Assembly (NCBI RefSeq): GCF_001984175.1
Contig: NZ_MTQP01000067.1
Coordinates: 248,001-312,000, forward strand
DNA length: 64,000 nucleotides
Origin: Saccharothrix sp. ALI-22-I
GTDB taxonomy: Bacteria > Actinomycetota > Actinomycetes > Mycobacteriales > Pseudonocardiaceae
Reading direction: 5' to 3'
The position numbers and the translations under genes are program-made. Shown one piece after another: positions 34,355-43,518 of this stretch (the first letter of the stretch is position 1; the number at the start of each line of letters is the position of its first letter). Below the pieces are notes generated by a model that was given only the letters and a program-made list of their open reading frames with translations, ran no database searches and had not been told where the DNA came from.

Positions 34355-34990
34355 TCACGCCCGAGGGCGGCGGAATGCGTCCTCGGCGTCGACCGCCCAC
34401 TGCTGTCGGCGGTGCGCCATCACGAACCCGAACACCAGGGCGCCGCCGACGAGCACGCCGCCCGCGGTGACGACGGGGTTGTCGATCGCGCTGCCGACGA
34501 ACGGCAGCACCAGCACCGCGAGGGCGACGACGGCCGCCGTCCACACGTTCGGTTCGACCCAGCGCCAGCGCCCGGCGCGGTCCAGCCGGCGGTTCAGGTC
34601 GGCGGCGAACGCGATCAGCTCCGGGTCCGGGCTCAGGGCGAGGATGTCGCCGGCCAGGGCGCGGCACTCGGCCAGCCGGCGGCGGTCGGTGACGGCGAGG
34701 CCGCCGTCCGGGGTGACGGCGCGGACTTCGGTGGTGCGCGCGGCGAGTGCGATGGCCAGGTGTGTGCTCAGGATGTCGTTGGCGCGCGGGCTGCCGCCGA
34801 GGTCGAGCTGGCCGCGCACGACGTCGGGCGCGGTGGAGCCGACGTCCAGCGCGGTGGCGAGGGCGGCGAGCGAGCGGGTGAGGCGGGCGCGGTCGTGTTC
34901 GGCGAAAGCGGCGAGGTCGATCGGCCGCGCGATGCGGGCCGCGAGCCATTCCCGCAGTTCGGTCCACTCGTTCGGCCCATTGACAGGCAT
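34355..34990 (-). CDS. Hypothetical membrane protein
   Basis: 211 residues. A soluble Arg/Ala/Leu-rich N-terminal part (about 1-145) is followed by two membrane helices (WTAAVVALAVLVLPFVGSAI and VVTAGGVLVGGALVFGFVMA) and a charged tail. No family recognised. Lies 30 nt before the sua5 start on the same strand, so it could be co-transcribed, and is divergent from the gene at 35042. Confidence 0.6.
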   Translation of the reverse strand: MPVNGPNEWTELREWLAARIARPIDLAAFAEHDRARLTRSLAALATALDVGSTAPDVVRGQLDLGGSPRANDILSTHLAIALAARTTEVRAVTPDGGLAVTDRRRLAECRALAGDILALSPDPELIAFAADLNRRLDRAGRWRWVEPNVWTAAVVALAVLVLPFVGSAIDNPVVTAGGVLVGGALVFGFVMAHRRQQWAVDAEDAFRRPRA

Positions 34991-35041
34991 CGCCGGTGCT
35001 CCGATTTACTCGCCGCAGTGTTGACGTCCAGATTATCGGCG

Positions 35042-35728
35042 ATGGCGAGGCGTCCGGTGAATGCGAAAAAAACGATCGGCGCTCTACCGCTGGCATTGTC
35101 CTTCGCCGCCGTGTACGTCGTCGTGGCCGGCGCGGCGGGCTATCTGACGCTGGACGCCCGCCCGTCCGAGCCGACCGCTGCCGCCGCGACGACGACACCG
35201 GCGCTCCCGGTGATCACCACGACGACAACCACCACTGCGGAGCCCTCGCCGCCCGCCCCGCCCACCGTGGTCACCACCACCGCGGACCTCCCCCCGGATC
35301 TCAAACGCGTGGAGGCGGCGAACGGCCTCACCACGGCGATTCCGGTCGAGTGGCAGGTCACCGCCGGAACGGTCGACACCACCTTGGTGGCCACCGACCC
35401 GACATCCCCGCGCCGCGAGGTGCGGCTCGGCGGAGCACCGGTCACCAACTCGTCGAAACCCCTGCTGGACCGCATCACCGAGGCCGCCACGCAGCAAGAA
35501 CGAGAGCCGGGCCACCGCCGGGTGACCCTCTCCGCGACGACGATCCGAAGTCACCCGGCGGTCAGTTGGGAATTCGACGAAAACACGACCTCCGGCCCGA
35601 AACGCGTGGCCACCGCGTTCTGGGAATCGAACGGCGTCGAATACGTCCTCTACTCGGCCGGCCCACCCGAAGAGTGGGACCTGACCCGGTCACGACTGGC
35701 CCGGATGGTCGACTTCGCCCGCCCCTGA
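35042..35728 (+). CDS. Membrane-anchored extracellular protein with Thr/Pro linker
   Basis: 228 residues from ATG 35042. A signal anchor (LPLALSFAAVYVVVAGAAGY) precedes a Thr/Pro-rich spacer with runs of threonine, then an extracellular domain of about 150 residues (ANGLTTAIPVEWQVTAG, ATAFWESNGVEYVLYSAGP) resembling secreted actinobacterial serine-protease-cofactor or sensor domains but not assignable. Not part of the conserved core order. Confidence 0.65.
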   Translation: MARRPVNAKKTIGALPLALSFAAVYVVVAGAAGYLTLDARPSEPTAAAATTTPALPVITTTTTTTAEPSPPAPPTVVTTTADLPPDLKRVEAANGLTTAIPVEWQVTAGTVDTTLVATDPTSPRREVRLGGAPVTNSSKPLLDRITEAATQQEREPGHRRVTLSATTIRSHPAVSWEFDENTTSGPKRVATAFWESNGVEYVLYSAGPPEEWDLTRSRLARMVDFARP

Positions 35729-35742
35729 CCTCCAGCGGCCGG

Positions 35743-36612
35743 TCACCAGACTCGGCGGGCGGTGGCGAAGCGGGGGCGGCCGGCGAGGTCGGGGTGGTCG
35801 GTGGCGTCGGTGAACAGGCGGCGGGCGGCCAGGAGGGCGGGGACCGACTCGCCCTGGGTGTCGTCGTGCTCGATCGCCACGTGGCCGCCGGGCTTGAGGA
35901 GGCGGGCGGCCAGGCCGACTACGTGGCGGATCACGTCCAGGCCGTCCGGGCCGCCGAACACGGCCTGGCGGGGGTCGTGGTCGGCTACTTCGGGCTGGAC
36001 CTCGGTCGCGTCCGGGACGTACGGCGGGTTGCACAGCACCAGGTCCACCTGACCGTCCAGATCGGACAGGACGTCCGGTGCGGTGACGTCGCCCGCGTGC
36101 AGGGTGATCGGGGTGTCGCCGGCGGCGGTGCGGATCTCGGCGTTGCGGCGGGCCCAGGCCAGTGCGGAGTGGTCGCGCTCGATCGCGTGCACGGACGCGC
36201 GGGGCAGCCGGTGCGCCACCGCCAAAGCGAGCGCGCCGGAGCCCGTGCAGAGGTCCACGACGACCGGTGCGGCCGCTGAAGGGTCCAGTGTGGATAGTCC
36301 CCATTCGAGCATCAGCTCGGTTTCCGGGCGTGGGACGAACACGCCCGGACCCACCTCCAGGTCCACGCCGCCCAGGTGCGACCGGCCGGTGATGTGCTGC
36401 AACGGGATGCGCTTCGTGCGCTGCCGCACGACCTTGTGCAGCGCGTCCACCACCGGCGGGTCGACCAACGGGATCAGCGGCAGGCGCGACCGTTCGACGC
36501 CGAGCACGTGGGCGGCCAGGAGCTCGGCGTCCACCCGCGGACTGTCCACACCCGCCGCGGCCAGCATGCGTTCCGCTTCGAGAATGGCCAGCCGCAGCGG
36601 GTGTCGGGTCAT
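35743..36612 (-). CDS. prmC: Release factor glutamine methyltransferase PrmC
   Basis: 289 residues from ATG 36612. SAM-binding VVDLCTGSGALALAVAH and the catalytic NPPY in LVLCNPPYV, the N5-glutamine methyltransferase signature, are present. It methylates the GGQ glutamine of release factors, including the PrfA encoded 2.6 kb upstream. In mycobacteria it directly follows prfA; here lpdA and a BAAT-type gene are inserted between them. Confidence 0.95.
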   Translation of the reverse strand: MTRHPLRLAILEAERMLAAAGVDSPRVDAELLAAHVLGVERSRLPLIPLVDPPVVDALHKVVRQRTKRIPLQHITGRSHLGGVDLEVGPGVFVPRPETELMLEWGLSTLDPSAAAPVVVDLCTGSGALALAVAHRLPRASVHAIERDHSALAWARRNAEIRTAAGDTPITLHAGDVTAPDVLSDLDGQVDLVLCNPPYVPDATEVQPEVADHDPRQAVFGGPDGLDVIRHVVGLAARLLKPGGHVAIEHDDTQGESVPALLAARRLFTDATDHPDLAGRPRFATARRVW

Positions 36613-36632
36613 GCGACCCAGGGTAGGGCAGA

Positions 36633-38018
36633 TCAGAAGTTGATCATGTGGCCGGCCAGGCCGTGGACCGCTTCCTTGACCGCCTCGCCCAACGTCGGGT
36701 GCGCGTGCACGTTGCGCGCCACCTCGTGCACGGTCAGGTCCCACTGCTGCGCCAACGTCAGCTCCGGCAGCAGCTCGGTCACGTCCGGTCCGATCAGGTG
36801 ACCGCCGAGCAGCTCGCCGTACTTGGCGTCGCTGATCAGCTTCACGAACCCGGCCGAGTCGGCGATGCCGTGCGCCTTGCCGTTCGCGGTGAACGGGAAC
36901 TTCGCCACCTGGACGTCGTAGCCCTTCTCCCGGGCCTGCGCCTCGGTCCACCCGAACGACGCGATCTGCGGCTGGCAGAAGGTGGCGCGCGGGATCATCA
37001 CGTAGTCCAGCTCCATGGTCTCCGCGCCCGCGATGGTCTCCGCGGCGATGATGCCCATGGACTCGGCGGCGTGCGCGAGCATCAGCTTCGCCGTCACGTC
37101 ACCGATGGCGAAGATGTTGTCCACGTTCGTGCGGCACAGGCCGTCGACGGCGATCGCACCGCGCTCGGTGAGCTGGACGCCGGTGTTCTCCAGGCCGTAG
37201 CCCTCGACCCGCGGCTGGAAGCCGATGGCCTGCATGACCTTGTCGGCCTCCAGGACCTCCTGCTTGCCGTCCTTCGACACGGTCACCCGCACGCGCGAGC
37301 CGGAGTCGTCGATCGACTCGACCCGGGTGGACGTCCGGACGTCGATGCCCAGCCGCTTGTACCGCTTGGCCAGCTCGGTCGAGACCTCGACGTCCTCCAG
37401 CGGCACCACGCGGTCCAGGAACTCGACGATGGTGACGTTCACGCCGTAGTTGTGCAGCACGTACGCGAACTCGACGCCGATGGCGCCCGCACCCGCGATG
37501 ATGATGCTGTCGGGCAGGTCCTGCGACATGATCTGCTCTTCGTACGTCACCACCCGCTCGGACAGCTTCGTCCCCGGCAGGAGGCGGGTCGTCGCGCCGG
37601 CCGCGATGATCGCGGAACCGAACGTGACCGTCTCGTCGCCCACCTGGATGGTGTTGGCGTCGACGAACGCCCCCCGACCGTGGTACTCGGTGATGCCGTT
37701 CTTCTTCATCAGGAAGTGCACGCCCTTGACGCGCCCGTCCGCGACCTTGCGGCTGCGCTCGTACGCGACGCCGTAGTCGAACTTCACCGTGCCCTCGACC
37801 TGGATGCCGTAGGTCTTCTGCTCGTGGGTGAACAGGTGGGCGAGCTCCGCGTTGCGCAGGAGCGCCTTCGACGGGATGCAGCCCACGTTCAGGCAGACCC
37901 CGCCCCAGTAACGCTCCTCGATGATCGCCGTCTTCAGGCCCAACTGGGCCGAGCGGATCGCGGCGACGTACCCGCCTGGCCCCGCACCGAGGACCACGAC
38001 GTCAAAGTGTGCGCTCAT
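36633..38018 (-). CDS. lpdA: Dihydrolipoamide dehydrogenase
   Basis: 461 residues from ATG 38018. FAD loop VVLGAGPGGYVAAI, redox-active disulfide GGVCLNVGCIPSKALL, NAD loop IIAGAGAIGVEFAYVLH, and the C-terminal catalytic HAHPTLGEAVKE are all intact. It reoxidises lipoyl groups of 2-oxoacid dehydrogenase complexes, the glycine cleavage system or peroxidase systems. The other complex genes are absent nearby. Position between prmC and prfA is unusual. Confidence 0.95.
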   Translation of the reverse strand: MSAHFDVVVLGAGPGGYVAAIRSAQLGLKTAIIEERYWGGVCLNVGCIPSKALLRNAELAHLFTHEQKTYGIQVEGTVKFDYGVAYERSRKVADGRVKGVHFLMKKNGITEYHGRGAFVDANTIQVGDETVTFGSAIIAAGATTRLLPGTKLSERVVTYEEQIMSQDLPDSIIIAGAGAIGVEFAYVLHNYGVNVTIVEFLDRVVPLEDVEVSTELAKRYKRLGIDVRTSTRVESIDDSGSRVRVTVSKDGKQEVLEADKVMQAIGFQPRVEGYGLENTGVQLTERGAIAVDGLCRTNVDNIFAIGDVTAKLMLAHAAESMGIIAAETIAGAETMELDYVMIPRATFCQPQIASFGWTEAQAREKGYDVQVAKFPFTANGKAHGIADSAGFVKLISDAKYGELLGGHLIGPDVTELLPELTLAQQWDLTVHEVARNVHAHPTLGEAVKEAVHGLAGHMINF

Positions 38019-38028
38019 GGGCGACACA

Positions 38029-39237
38029 TTAGGTGCCCAGTTGGTCGGACAAGAACTCAACCGTGCGACGCCAGGCGTCGGCTCGGGCGGCGGCCGTGGC
38101 GGCGGGCGTGCCGCCCACGGAGAACCGCACGCCGGGACCCGGAATGACGGCATCCGTGGTCGGCCGGTGCGGCGGGCCCGCGATCAGGTGTCCTGCCTCG
38201 GGGTACACCACGTGCTCGTGCCGGTGCGGGTGCCCGTGCTCGGCCAACCGGCGCGCGGCGACCTCGCTCAGCTCCAGGCACGGCCACGACTCGTCCTGCC
38301 CGGATGAGAGGAGCAACACACCCCCGGCGATCCGCTCCACCGGGATCTCGGTGTCCTCCGGGATGCCGTCGGTGAGGTCGAACGCCAGCCGCAGCGGCAC
38401 CGGCTCGCCGTCCACGACCCGGCGACGCAGCTCGTCCGGGATCGAGTACGGCAGGTACGGCAGCGGCCTGCCCTTGAACGTCCACGACGCGGCCTCGTGG
38501 TCCAGCTTCGTCAGCAACCGGGAGCCGGGCCCGATGCACTGCGTCACCACGCCACTGCCGACCACGCTCACCACGGCCCTGACCTGTGGGAACGTCGCAC
38601 CGACCAACAGCGCCAGCTCCCCGCCGCGCGAACCGCCGATGACGCCGACTTCACCCGCCCGCGCCTTCAGGAAGTCGATGCCCCGGCCGACGGACTCCAA
38701 CGGGATCTCGACCAGGTGGTCCGGGGTGCCGGGCACCCCGAAGTAGGCGAGGGCGAACGCGGCGAACCCGTGGCCCGCGAGCAGCGCGGCGTCCAGCTCG
38801 TGCAGGCCGCCCTCGGACCCGCTCAGCACCACCACGCCGGGGTGGGTTTCGTCGTCGTCCGGCTCGAACAGCACGCCGACCAGGCCGTTCTCGGCGACCT
38901 CGGTCCGCCGCACGCCCACGGGCACGGTGCGGCGGTCCAGTTCGACCCGGCCGACGCCGACGGCCTCGACGATCGTGCACGGGAGCGGCTTGTCGGGGGT
39001 CGGCATCATCGACCAGAACAGGCCCATCGGATCGACGCCCGCGTAGGAGCCCCGGAGCGGGGCGTGTCGCGTCACGTCCACCGTGCCCCGGTCGTCCGCC
39101 TGGAACACCGCCGCCGCGGCACGGTCACCGGTGGTCGCGCGCAGCGTCACGTGCTGGTCCGGCGGCAGGCCGGACACGACGATGTCCAGCGTCGTGTCGA
39201 CCGGGGCGTTCTGCGGGTTCACCAGGAGTTTCGCCAC
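38029..39237 (-). CDS. Acyl-CoA thioesterase / BAAT-like alpha/beta hydrolase
   Basis: 402 residues. The N-terminal Ig-like domain (LDIVVSGLPPDQHVTLRATT) is that of the bile-acid-CoA:amino-acid N-acyltransferase/thioesterase family. The C-terminal hydrolase has nucleophile region GVIGGSRGGELALLVGA and His in VYPEAGHLIAGP. In this family the nucleophile is Ser (thioesterase) or Cys (acyltransferase); the Ser here favours thioesterase. Physiological substrate unknown. Lies 11 nt before lpdA, so it is probably co-transcribed with it. Confidence 0.85.
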   Translation of the reverse strand: MAKLLVNPQNAPVDTTLDIVVSGLPPDQHVTLRATTGDRAAAAVFQADDRGTVDVTRHAPLRGSYAGVDPMGLFWSMMPTPDKPLPCTIVEAVGVGRVELDRRTVPVGVRRTEVAENGLVGVLFEPDDDETHPGVVVLSGSEGGLHELDAALLAGHGFAAFALAYFGVPGTPDHLVEIPLESVGRGIDFLKARAGEVGVIGGSRGGELALLVGATFPQVRAVVSVVGSGVVTQCIGPGSRLLTKLDHEAASWTFKGRPLPYLPYSIPDELRRRVVDGEPVPLRLAFDLTDGIPEDTEIPVERIAGGVLLLSSGQDESWPCLELSEVAARRLAEHGHPHRHEHVVYPEAGHLIAGPPHRPTTDAVIPGPGVRFSVGGTPAATAAARADAWRRTVEFLSDQLGT

Positions 39238-39258
39238 GGCCGCGCCCCTCTCGTCGCG

Positions 39259-40314
39259 TCACCCGCCGGCGAGTCGCTCCGCACGGTCGGCCGCCGCCAA
39301 CGCGTCCAGCACCGCGTCCAGATCGCCGTCGAGCACTTGATCCAGGTTATGCGCTTTGTACCCGACGCGGTGGTCGGAGATGCGTGATTCCGGGAAGTTG
39401 TAGGTGCGCACCCGTTCGGATCGGTCCACCGTGCGGATCTGGACGCGCCGGGCGTCCGACGCCTCCTGCTGCTGCTTCTCCTCGGCCAACGCCGTCAGCC
39501 GCGCCTGGAGCACCTGCATGGCGCGCGCCTTGTTCTGCAGCTGGCTGCGCTCGTTCTGGCAGGACACCACGATGCCGGTGGGCAGGTGCGTGATGCGCAC
39601 GGCCGAGTCGGTCGTGTTGACGCTCTGGCCGCCCTTGCCCGACGAGCGGAACACGTCCACTCGCAGGTCGTTCTCGTCGATCTCGACCTCGACCTCGTCG
39701 ACCTCCGGGAACACCAGGACACCGGCGGCGGAGGTGTGGATGCGGCCCTGAGACTCGGTCACCGGCACCCGCTGCACGCGGTGCACGCCGCCCTCGTACT
39801 TCAACCGCGACCACACGCCGTCCGGGGTGACCGAACGGCTCTTGATGGCCACCGTGACGTCTTTGAAGCCGCCCAGGTCGGAATCCGTGCCGTCGAGCAC
39901 TTCGGCCTTCCAGCCGTGGCGTTCGGCGTACCGCAGGTACATGCGCAGCAGGTCGCCCGCGAACAGGGCCGACTCCTCGCCGCCCTCACCGGACTTGATC
40001 TCCAGCACGACGTCCGCGCCGTCGTGCGGGTCGCGCGGCAGGAGCAGTTCGGTGAGCTTGGACTCCAGCGCCGGGACGGCCTGGGCCAGCTGTTCGGCCT
40101 CCTCGGCGAACGTCGAGTCCTCGGCGGCCAGCTCACGGGCCGTCTCCAGGTCCGACTTCGCCTGCTCCAGCTCCCGGGCGGTCTTCACGATCGGGGTCAG
40201 CTCGGCGTAGCGCTTGCCGAGTTTGCGCGCGCCCGCCTGGTCGGCGTGCACCGAGGGGTCGGCGAGCTTGATCTCCAGCTCGGCGTGCTCGGCCAGCAGG
40301 GCGTCCAGCGTCAC
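39259..40314 (-). CDS. prfA: Peptide chain release factor 1
   Basis: 351 residues. The GGQ peptidyl-tRNA hydrolysis motif is at about 228-230 (SSGKGGQSVNTTDSAVR), and the RF1 stop-codon-reading region precedes it (ESQGRIHTSAAGVLVFPE). The substrate of PrmC encoded downstream. Follows rpmE with a terminator-like hairpin between, so it may be transcribed by read-through or its own promoter. Starts GTG 40314. Confidence 0.96.
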   Translation of the reverse strand: MTLDALLAEHAELEIKLADPSVHADQAGARKLGKRYAELTPIVKTARELEQAKSDLETARELAAEDSTFAEEAEQLAQAVPALESKLTELLLPRDPHDGADVVLEIKSGEGGEESALFAGDLLRMYLRYAERHGWKAEVLDGTDSDLGGFKDVTVAIKSRSVTPDGVWSRLKYEGGVHRVQRVPVTESQGRIHTSAAGVLVFPEVDEVEVEIDENDLRVDVFRSSGKGGQSVNTTDSAVRITHLPTGIVVSCQNERSQLQNKARAMQVLQARLTALAEEKQQQEASDARRVQIRTVDRSERVRTYNFPESRISDHRVGYKAHNLDQVLDGDLDAVLDALAAADRAERLAGG

Positions 40315-40359
40315 GATCTCGCTCCGGTCTTGGGTTTACGACAGTGGTGCGGAAACGAC

Positions 40360-40395
40360 AACGGCGCCCACCCGCGAGTCGGGGTGGACGCCGTT
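40360..40395 (-). terminator. Terminator after rpmE
   Basis: Stem AACGGCG/CGCCGTT plus CCACCC/GGGTGG with one internal mismatch, followed on the minus strand by the U-rich GTTGTCGTTTCC. Lies between the rpmE stop and prfA. Confidence 0.65.
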
Positions 40396-40402
40396 CTGGC
40401 AG

Positions 40403-40615
40403 CTACTTGGCGCGCTTGCCGTAGCGGGCCTCGAAGCGCGCGACCCGACCACCGGTGTCCATGATCTTCTGCTTGCCCGTGTAGAACGGGTGGCAGTTGG
40501 AGCAGATCTCGACGTGGATGGTGCCGGACGTCTTGGTGCTGCGGGTGGCGAAGGTGTTGCCACAACCGCAGGTGACCTCGGTCGTCACGTACTCGGGGTG
40601 AATGCCGGTCTTCAA
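40403..40615 (-). CDS. rpmE: Ribosomal protein L31 (zinc-binding type)
   Basis: 70 residues. Four cysteines, Cys16, Cys18, Cys38 and Cys41 (TCGCGN and CSNCHPFY), mark the zinc-binding C+ form rather than the zinc-independent paralogue. It sits on the 50S central protuberance. Same rho-rpmE-prfA order as in mycobacteria, although a small plus-strand membrane gene separates it from rho. Confidence 0.97.
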   Translation of the reverse strand: MKTGIHPEYVTTEVTCGCGNTFATRSTKTSGTIHVEICSNCHPFYTGKQKIMDTGGRVARFEARYGKRAK

Positions 40616-40886
40616 CGTCTCGTCCCTTTCCTCGTTGGCCGCCGGGTCCTCGTCGAGAAGTTCTTCGAGGTGAACCGGAGCCGGACTCGACCCGACAGTG
40701 TGCCAGATCGGCTGTCTACGACTGCAACGCCAGGTCAGGTGCGGTTGTTCCCATGGCCGGTATCACACCGCTCGCCGATGGCGGTCGACCATTTGGCGCA
40801 CGAGGTAACCGTTGGGCTACTGAGAGCATCACCGACCGTTGCGTGGACGCCACACTTGGCGCGTGTTCTGCCCTGATCGACGCCCG

Positions 40887-41270
40887 ATGCCGCTGGCCAA
40901 GTGGCTGGCTGTGCCGTTCTTGTTCAGCGCCGCCGCCCTCGGCCTCACCGGGCTGGGCTGGCTGCTGGTCGGTGCTACCGGGTACCTGCCCCTGTCGGGC
41001 CCCGTGTTCGGCGCCGGTGTCGCCGTGGGCGTCGTGTCGTCGGACTCGGTCGGGTGGACCGCCGCGTGGCAGCGGGTCTGGCTCCGCTGGCCCTACCTGG
41101 CGGCCCTGCTGGTGGCCGGGCTGCTCCTGGACGGCGTGCCCGTGCCCGTGGTGGCCGTCGTGTGCCTCGGCATGCCGGTCATCTTCGTGTTGATCGCCCA
41201 GTACTTCCTGGAACGCCGCCGCACGGCCGAACTCGTCGAGGCCGGTCTGCAGCCCACGTCCCGCTGCTGA
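40887..41270 (+). CDS. Small hypothetical membrane protein
   Basis: 127 residues from ATG 40887. About four membrane helices (WLAVPFLFSAAALGLTGLGW, LSGPVFGAGVAVGVVSSDSV, WPYLAALLVAGLLLDGVPVP, VVAVVCLGMPVIFVLIAQYF) and a short Arg-rich cytosolic tail. No family recognised. Oriented against rpmE and rho, converging with rho. The 270 nt before it hold the rpmE upstream region and show no further gene. Confidence 0.6.
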   Translation: MPLAKWLAVPFLFSAAALGLTGLGWLLVGATGYLPLSGPVFGAGVAVGVVSSDSVGWTAAWQRVWLRWPYLAALLVAGLLLDGVPVPVVAVVCLGMPVIFVLIAQYFLERRRTAELVEAGLQPTSRC

Positions 41271-41303
41271 CCTGCCGGGGTCGGCTCTTCGGACCGCTGA
41301 CGC

Positions 41304-41342
41304 CCGAGGGCCCGCCCGGCGTGCTGCCGGACGGGCCCTCGG
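41304..41342. terminator. Bidirectional terminator between 40887 gene and rho
   Basis: Perfect 11-bp outer stem (CCGAGGGCCCG, 41304-41314, with CGGGCCCTCGG, 41332-41342) and an inner CCGGC/GCCGG stem around GTGCT. Serves both convergent genes. Confidence 0.8.
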
Positions 41343-41355
41343 TGGTCGGACGCGG

Positions 41356-43518
41356 TCAGTCGTTGTCCGCGCCCGGCGTGGTCTTCGCCACCTGCATCAG
41401 GAACTCGATGTTCGTGCGGCTCTTGCGCAGGCGGTCCAGCAGCAGGTCGATGGCCTGCTGGCTGTCGAGTGCGTGCAGCACCCGGCGCAGCTTGTGCATG
41501 ACCGCCAGCTCGTCCGGGGACAGCAGCAGCTCTTCCTTGCGGGTACCGGACGAGTCCACGTCCACCGCCGGGAAGGTCCGCTTGTCCGCGATCTTCCGGT
41601 CCAGCTTGAGCTCGGCGTTACCCGTGCCCTTGAACTCCTCGAAGATCACGCTGTCACCCGCGGACCCGGTCTCGACCAGGGCCGTGGCGATGACGGTGAG
41701 GCTGCCGCCGGCCTCGATGTTCCGGGCCGCACCCAGGAACCTCTTCGGCGGGTACAGCGCGGTGGAGTCGACACCACCGGACAGGATCCGGCCGCTCGCG
41801 GGGGCCGCGAGGTTGTAGGCACGGCCCAGTCGGGTGATCGAGTCCAGCAGCACGACCACGTCGTGACCCATCTCGACCAGGCGCTTCGCCCGTTCGATGG
41901 CCAACTCCGAGATCGTGGTGTGGTCCGACGGCGGGCGGTCGAAGGTGGAGGCGATGACCTCGCCCTTCACCGACCGCTGCATGTCGGTGACCTCTTCGGG
42001 GCGCTCGTCCACCAGCACCACCATCAGGTGGCACTCGGGGTTGTTCTTCGTGATCGCGTTCGCGATCGACTGGAGCACCGAGGTCTTGCCCGCCTTCGGC
42101 GGCGACACGACCAGGGCGCGCTGGCCCTTGCCGATCGGCATCACCAGGTCGATGACGCGCGTGGTGAGGATGTGCGGTTCCGTTTCGAGGCGCAGGCGCT
42201 CGTTCGGGTACAGCGGCGTCAGCTTGGTGAAGTCCGGCCGGTTGCGGGACTCCTCCGGGTCGAGGCCGTTGATCTTGTCCACCCGCACCAGGGGGTTGAA
42301 CTTCTGGCGCTGCTGCTCGCCGTCGCGCGGCTGCCGCACGGCGCCGATCAGGGCGTCGCCGCGGCGCAGCCCGTACTTGCGGACCAGCGACAACGACACG
42401 TAGACGTCGTTCGGCCCGGCCAGGTAGCCCGAGGTGCGGACGAACGCGTAGTTCTCCAGCACGTCGAGGATGCCCGCCACGGGCAGCAGGACGTCGTCGT
42501 CGCGCACCTCCGTGTCGGTGGTGGGACCGCCGTCGTCGGTGCGTCCGCCACGGCGGCGACGGTCGCGGAAGCGACGGCCGCGACGGCCGCCGTCCTCGTC
42601 GTCGTCGTTCGGGCCGCTCTGCTGGCGGTTGCGGTCCTGGCCACGGCCACTGCGGTCACCGCGGTCGTCACGGCCGCCCCGGTCGTCACGACCACCTCGG
42701 TCGTCACGGCCGCCGCGGTCCTGCCGCTCACTGCGGTCCTGCCGGTCGCCGCGGTCCTGCCGGTTGCCGCGGTCGCCCCGGTCCTGGCGCTGTTCGCGCT
42801 GCTCGGAGCGGTCCTGACGGTCACCGCGGTCGGGCCGCTCGGCCCGCTCGCCCTGCTGGCGGTCGGCCTGCTGGCGGTCGGCCTGCTGGCGGTCACCGCG
42901 GTCACTCTGGCCCCGGTCGCCCTGGACGCGCTCGGTCTGGACGCGCTCGGCCTGGGGCCGCTCGGCCTGACGGTCCGCCTGGGCGGGCCGTTCGGCCTGC
43001 GGCTGGGCCTGCTGCCCGTCCGCGGCCGGCGCCTCGGGGCTGCCCGCGGGGCGGTTGGCGGAACGGCGGCGGCGGTTGCCGCGGCGGTTGCCGTCCTCCT
43101 CCACAGCGGGCCGGTCGGCCACGTCGAGCTGCTGCTGGACCGCCTTCTCGGCCGGCGCGGGAGCCTCGGCGGCCTTCACCGCCACGGGCGTCTTCTCGAC
43201 GACCGCCTTGGGGGCTTCGGCCTTCTTCTCGGTCTTGGACGGCGTCGCGGCACTGCCCCGACCGGAGGTGCCGCCCTGCCGCTCCTTGATGGCCGCGATC
43301 AGGTCGCCCTTGCGGAGGCCGGCCGTGCCGGTGATGCCCAGCTGACCTGCGAGTTCACGGAGTTCGGCCAGCACCATTCCAGAGAGGCCCGCGCGCTTGC
43401 GGGGCGTGGCGCTGCCGTTCGAAGTGGTGGTCAGAGCGTTCTCCTCGGCTCCGGAACTGCCGGCAGCGGGATTGGGAGCAGCAGGAGCTTGGCTGCTCAG
43501 TACATCGGTGTTGGTCAC
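41356..43518 (-). CDS. rho: Transcription termination factor Rho with large RNQ-rich insert
   Basis: 720 residues from GTG 43518, about 300 more than E. coli Rho. Order: N-terminal Rho domain (GLSGMVLAELRELAGQLGIT), then a low-complexity insert of about 260 residues rich in Arg, Asp, Gln and Gly (repeats such as RGGRDDRGGRDDRGGR), then the RNA-binding cold-shock-like domain (VAGILDVLENYAFVRTSGYL) and the ATPase with Walker A PPKAGKTSVLQSI. Such inserts are typical of actinobacteria and promote RNA binding or phase separation. Long 5' leader (see promoter) is consistent with autoregulation. Confidence 0.96.
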   Translation of the reverse strand: MTNTDVLSSQAPAAPNPAAGSSGAEENALTTTSNGSATPRKRAGLSGMVLAELRELAGQLGITGTAGLRKGDLIAAIKERQGGTSGRGSAATPSKTEKKAEAPKAVVEKTPVAVKAAEAPAPAEKAVQQQLDVADRPAVEEDGNRRGNRRRRSANRPAGSPEAPAADGQQAQPQAERPAQADRQAERPQAERVQTERVQGDRGQSDRGDRQQADRQQADRQQGERAERPDRGDRQDRSEQREQRQDRGDRGNRQDRGDRQDRSERQDRGGRDDRGGRDDRGGRDDRGDRSGRGQDRNRQQSGPNDDDEDGGRRGRRFRDRRRRGGRTDDGGPTTDTEVRDDDVLLPVAGILDVLENYAFVRTSGYLAGPNDVYVSLSLVRKYGLRRGDALIGAVRQPRDGEQQRQKFNPLVRVDKINGLDPEESRNRPDFTKLTPLYPNERLRLETEPHILTTRVIDLVMPIGKGQRALVVSPPKAGKTSVLQSIANAITKNNPECHLMVVLVDERPEEVTDMQRSVKGEVIASTFDRPPSDHTTISELAIERAKRLVEMGHDVVVLLDSITRLGRAYNLAAPASGRILSGGVDSTALYPPKRFLGAARNIEAGGSLTVIATALVETGSAGDSVIFEEFKGTGNAELKLDRKIADKRTFPAVDVDSSGTRKEELLLSPDELAVMHKLRRVLHALDSQQAIDLLLDRLRKSRTNIEFLMQVAKTTPGADND

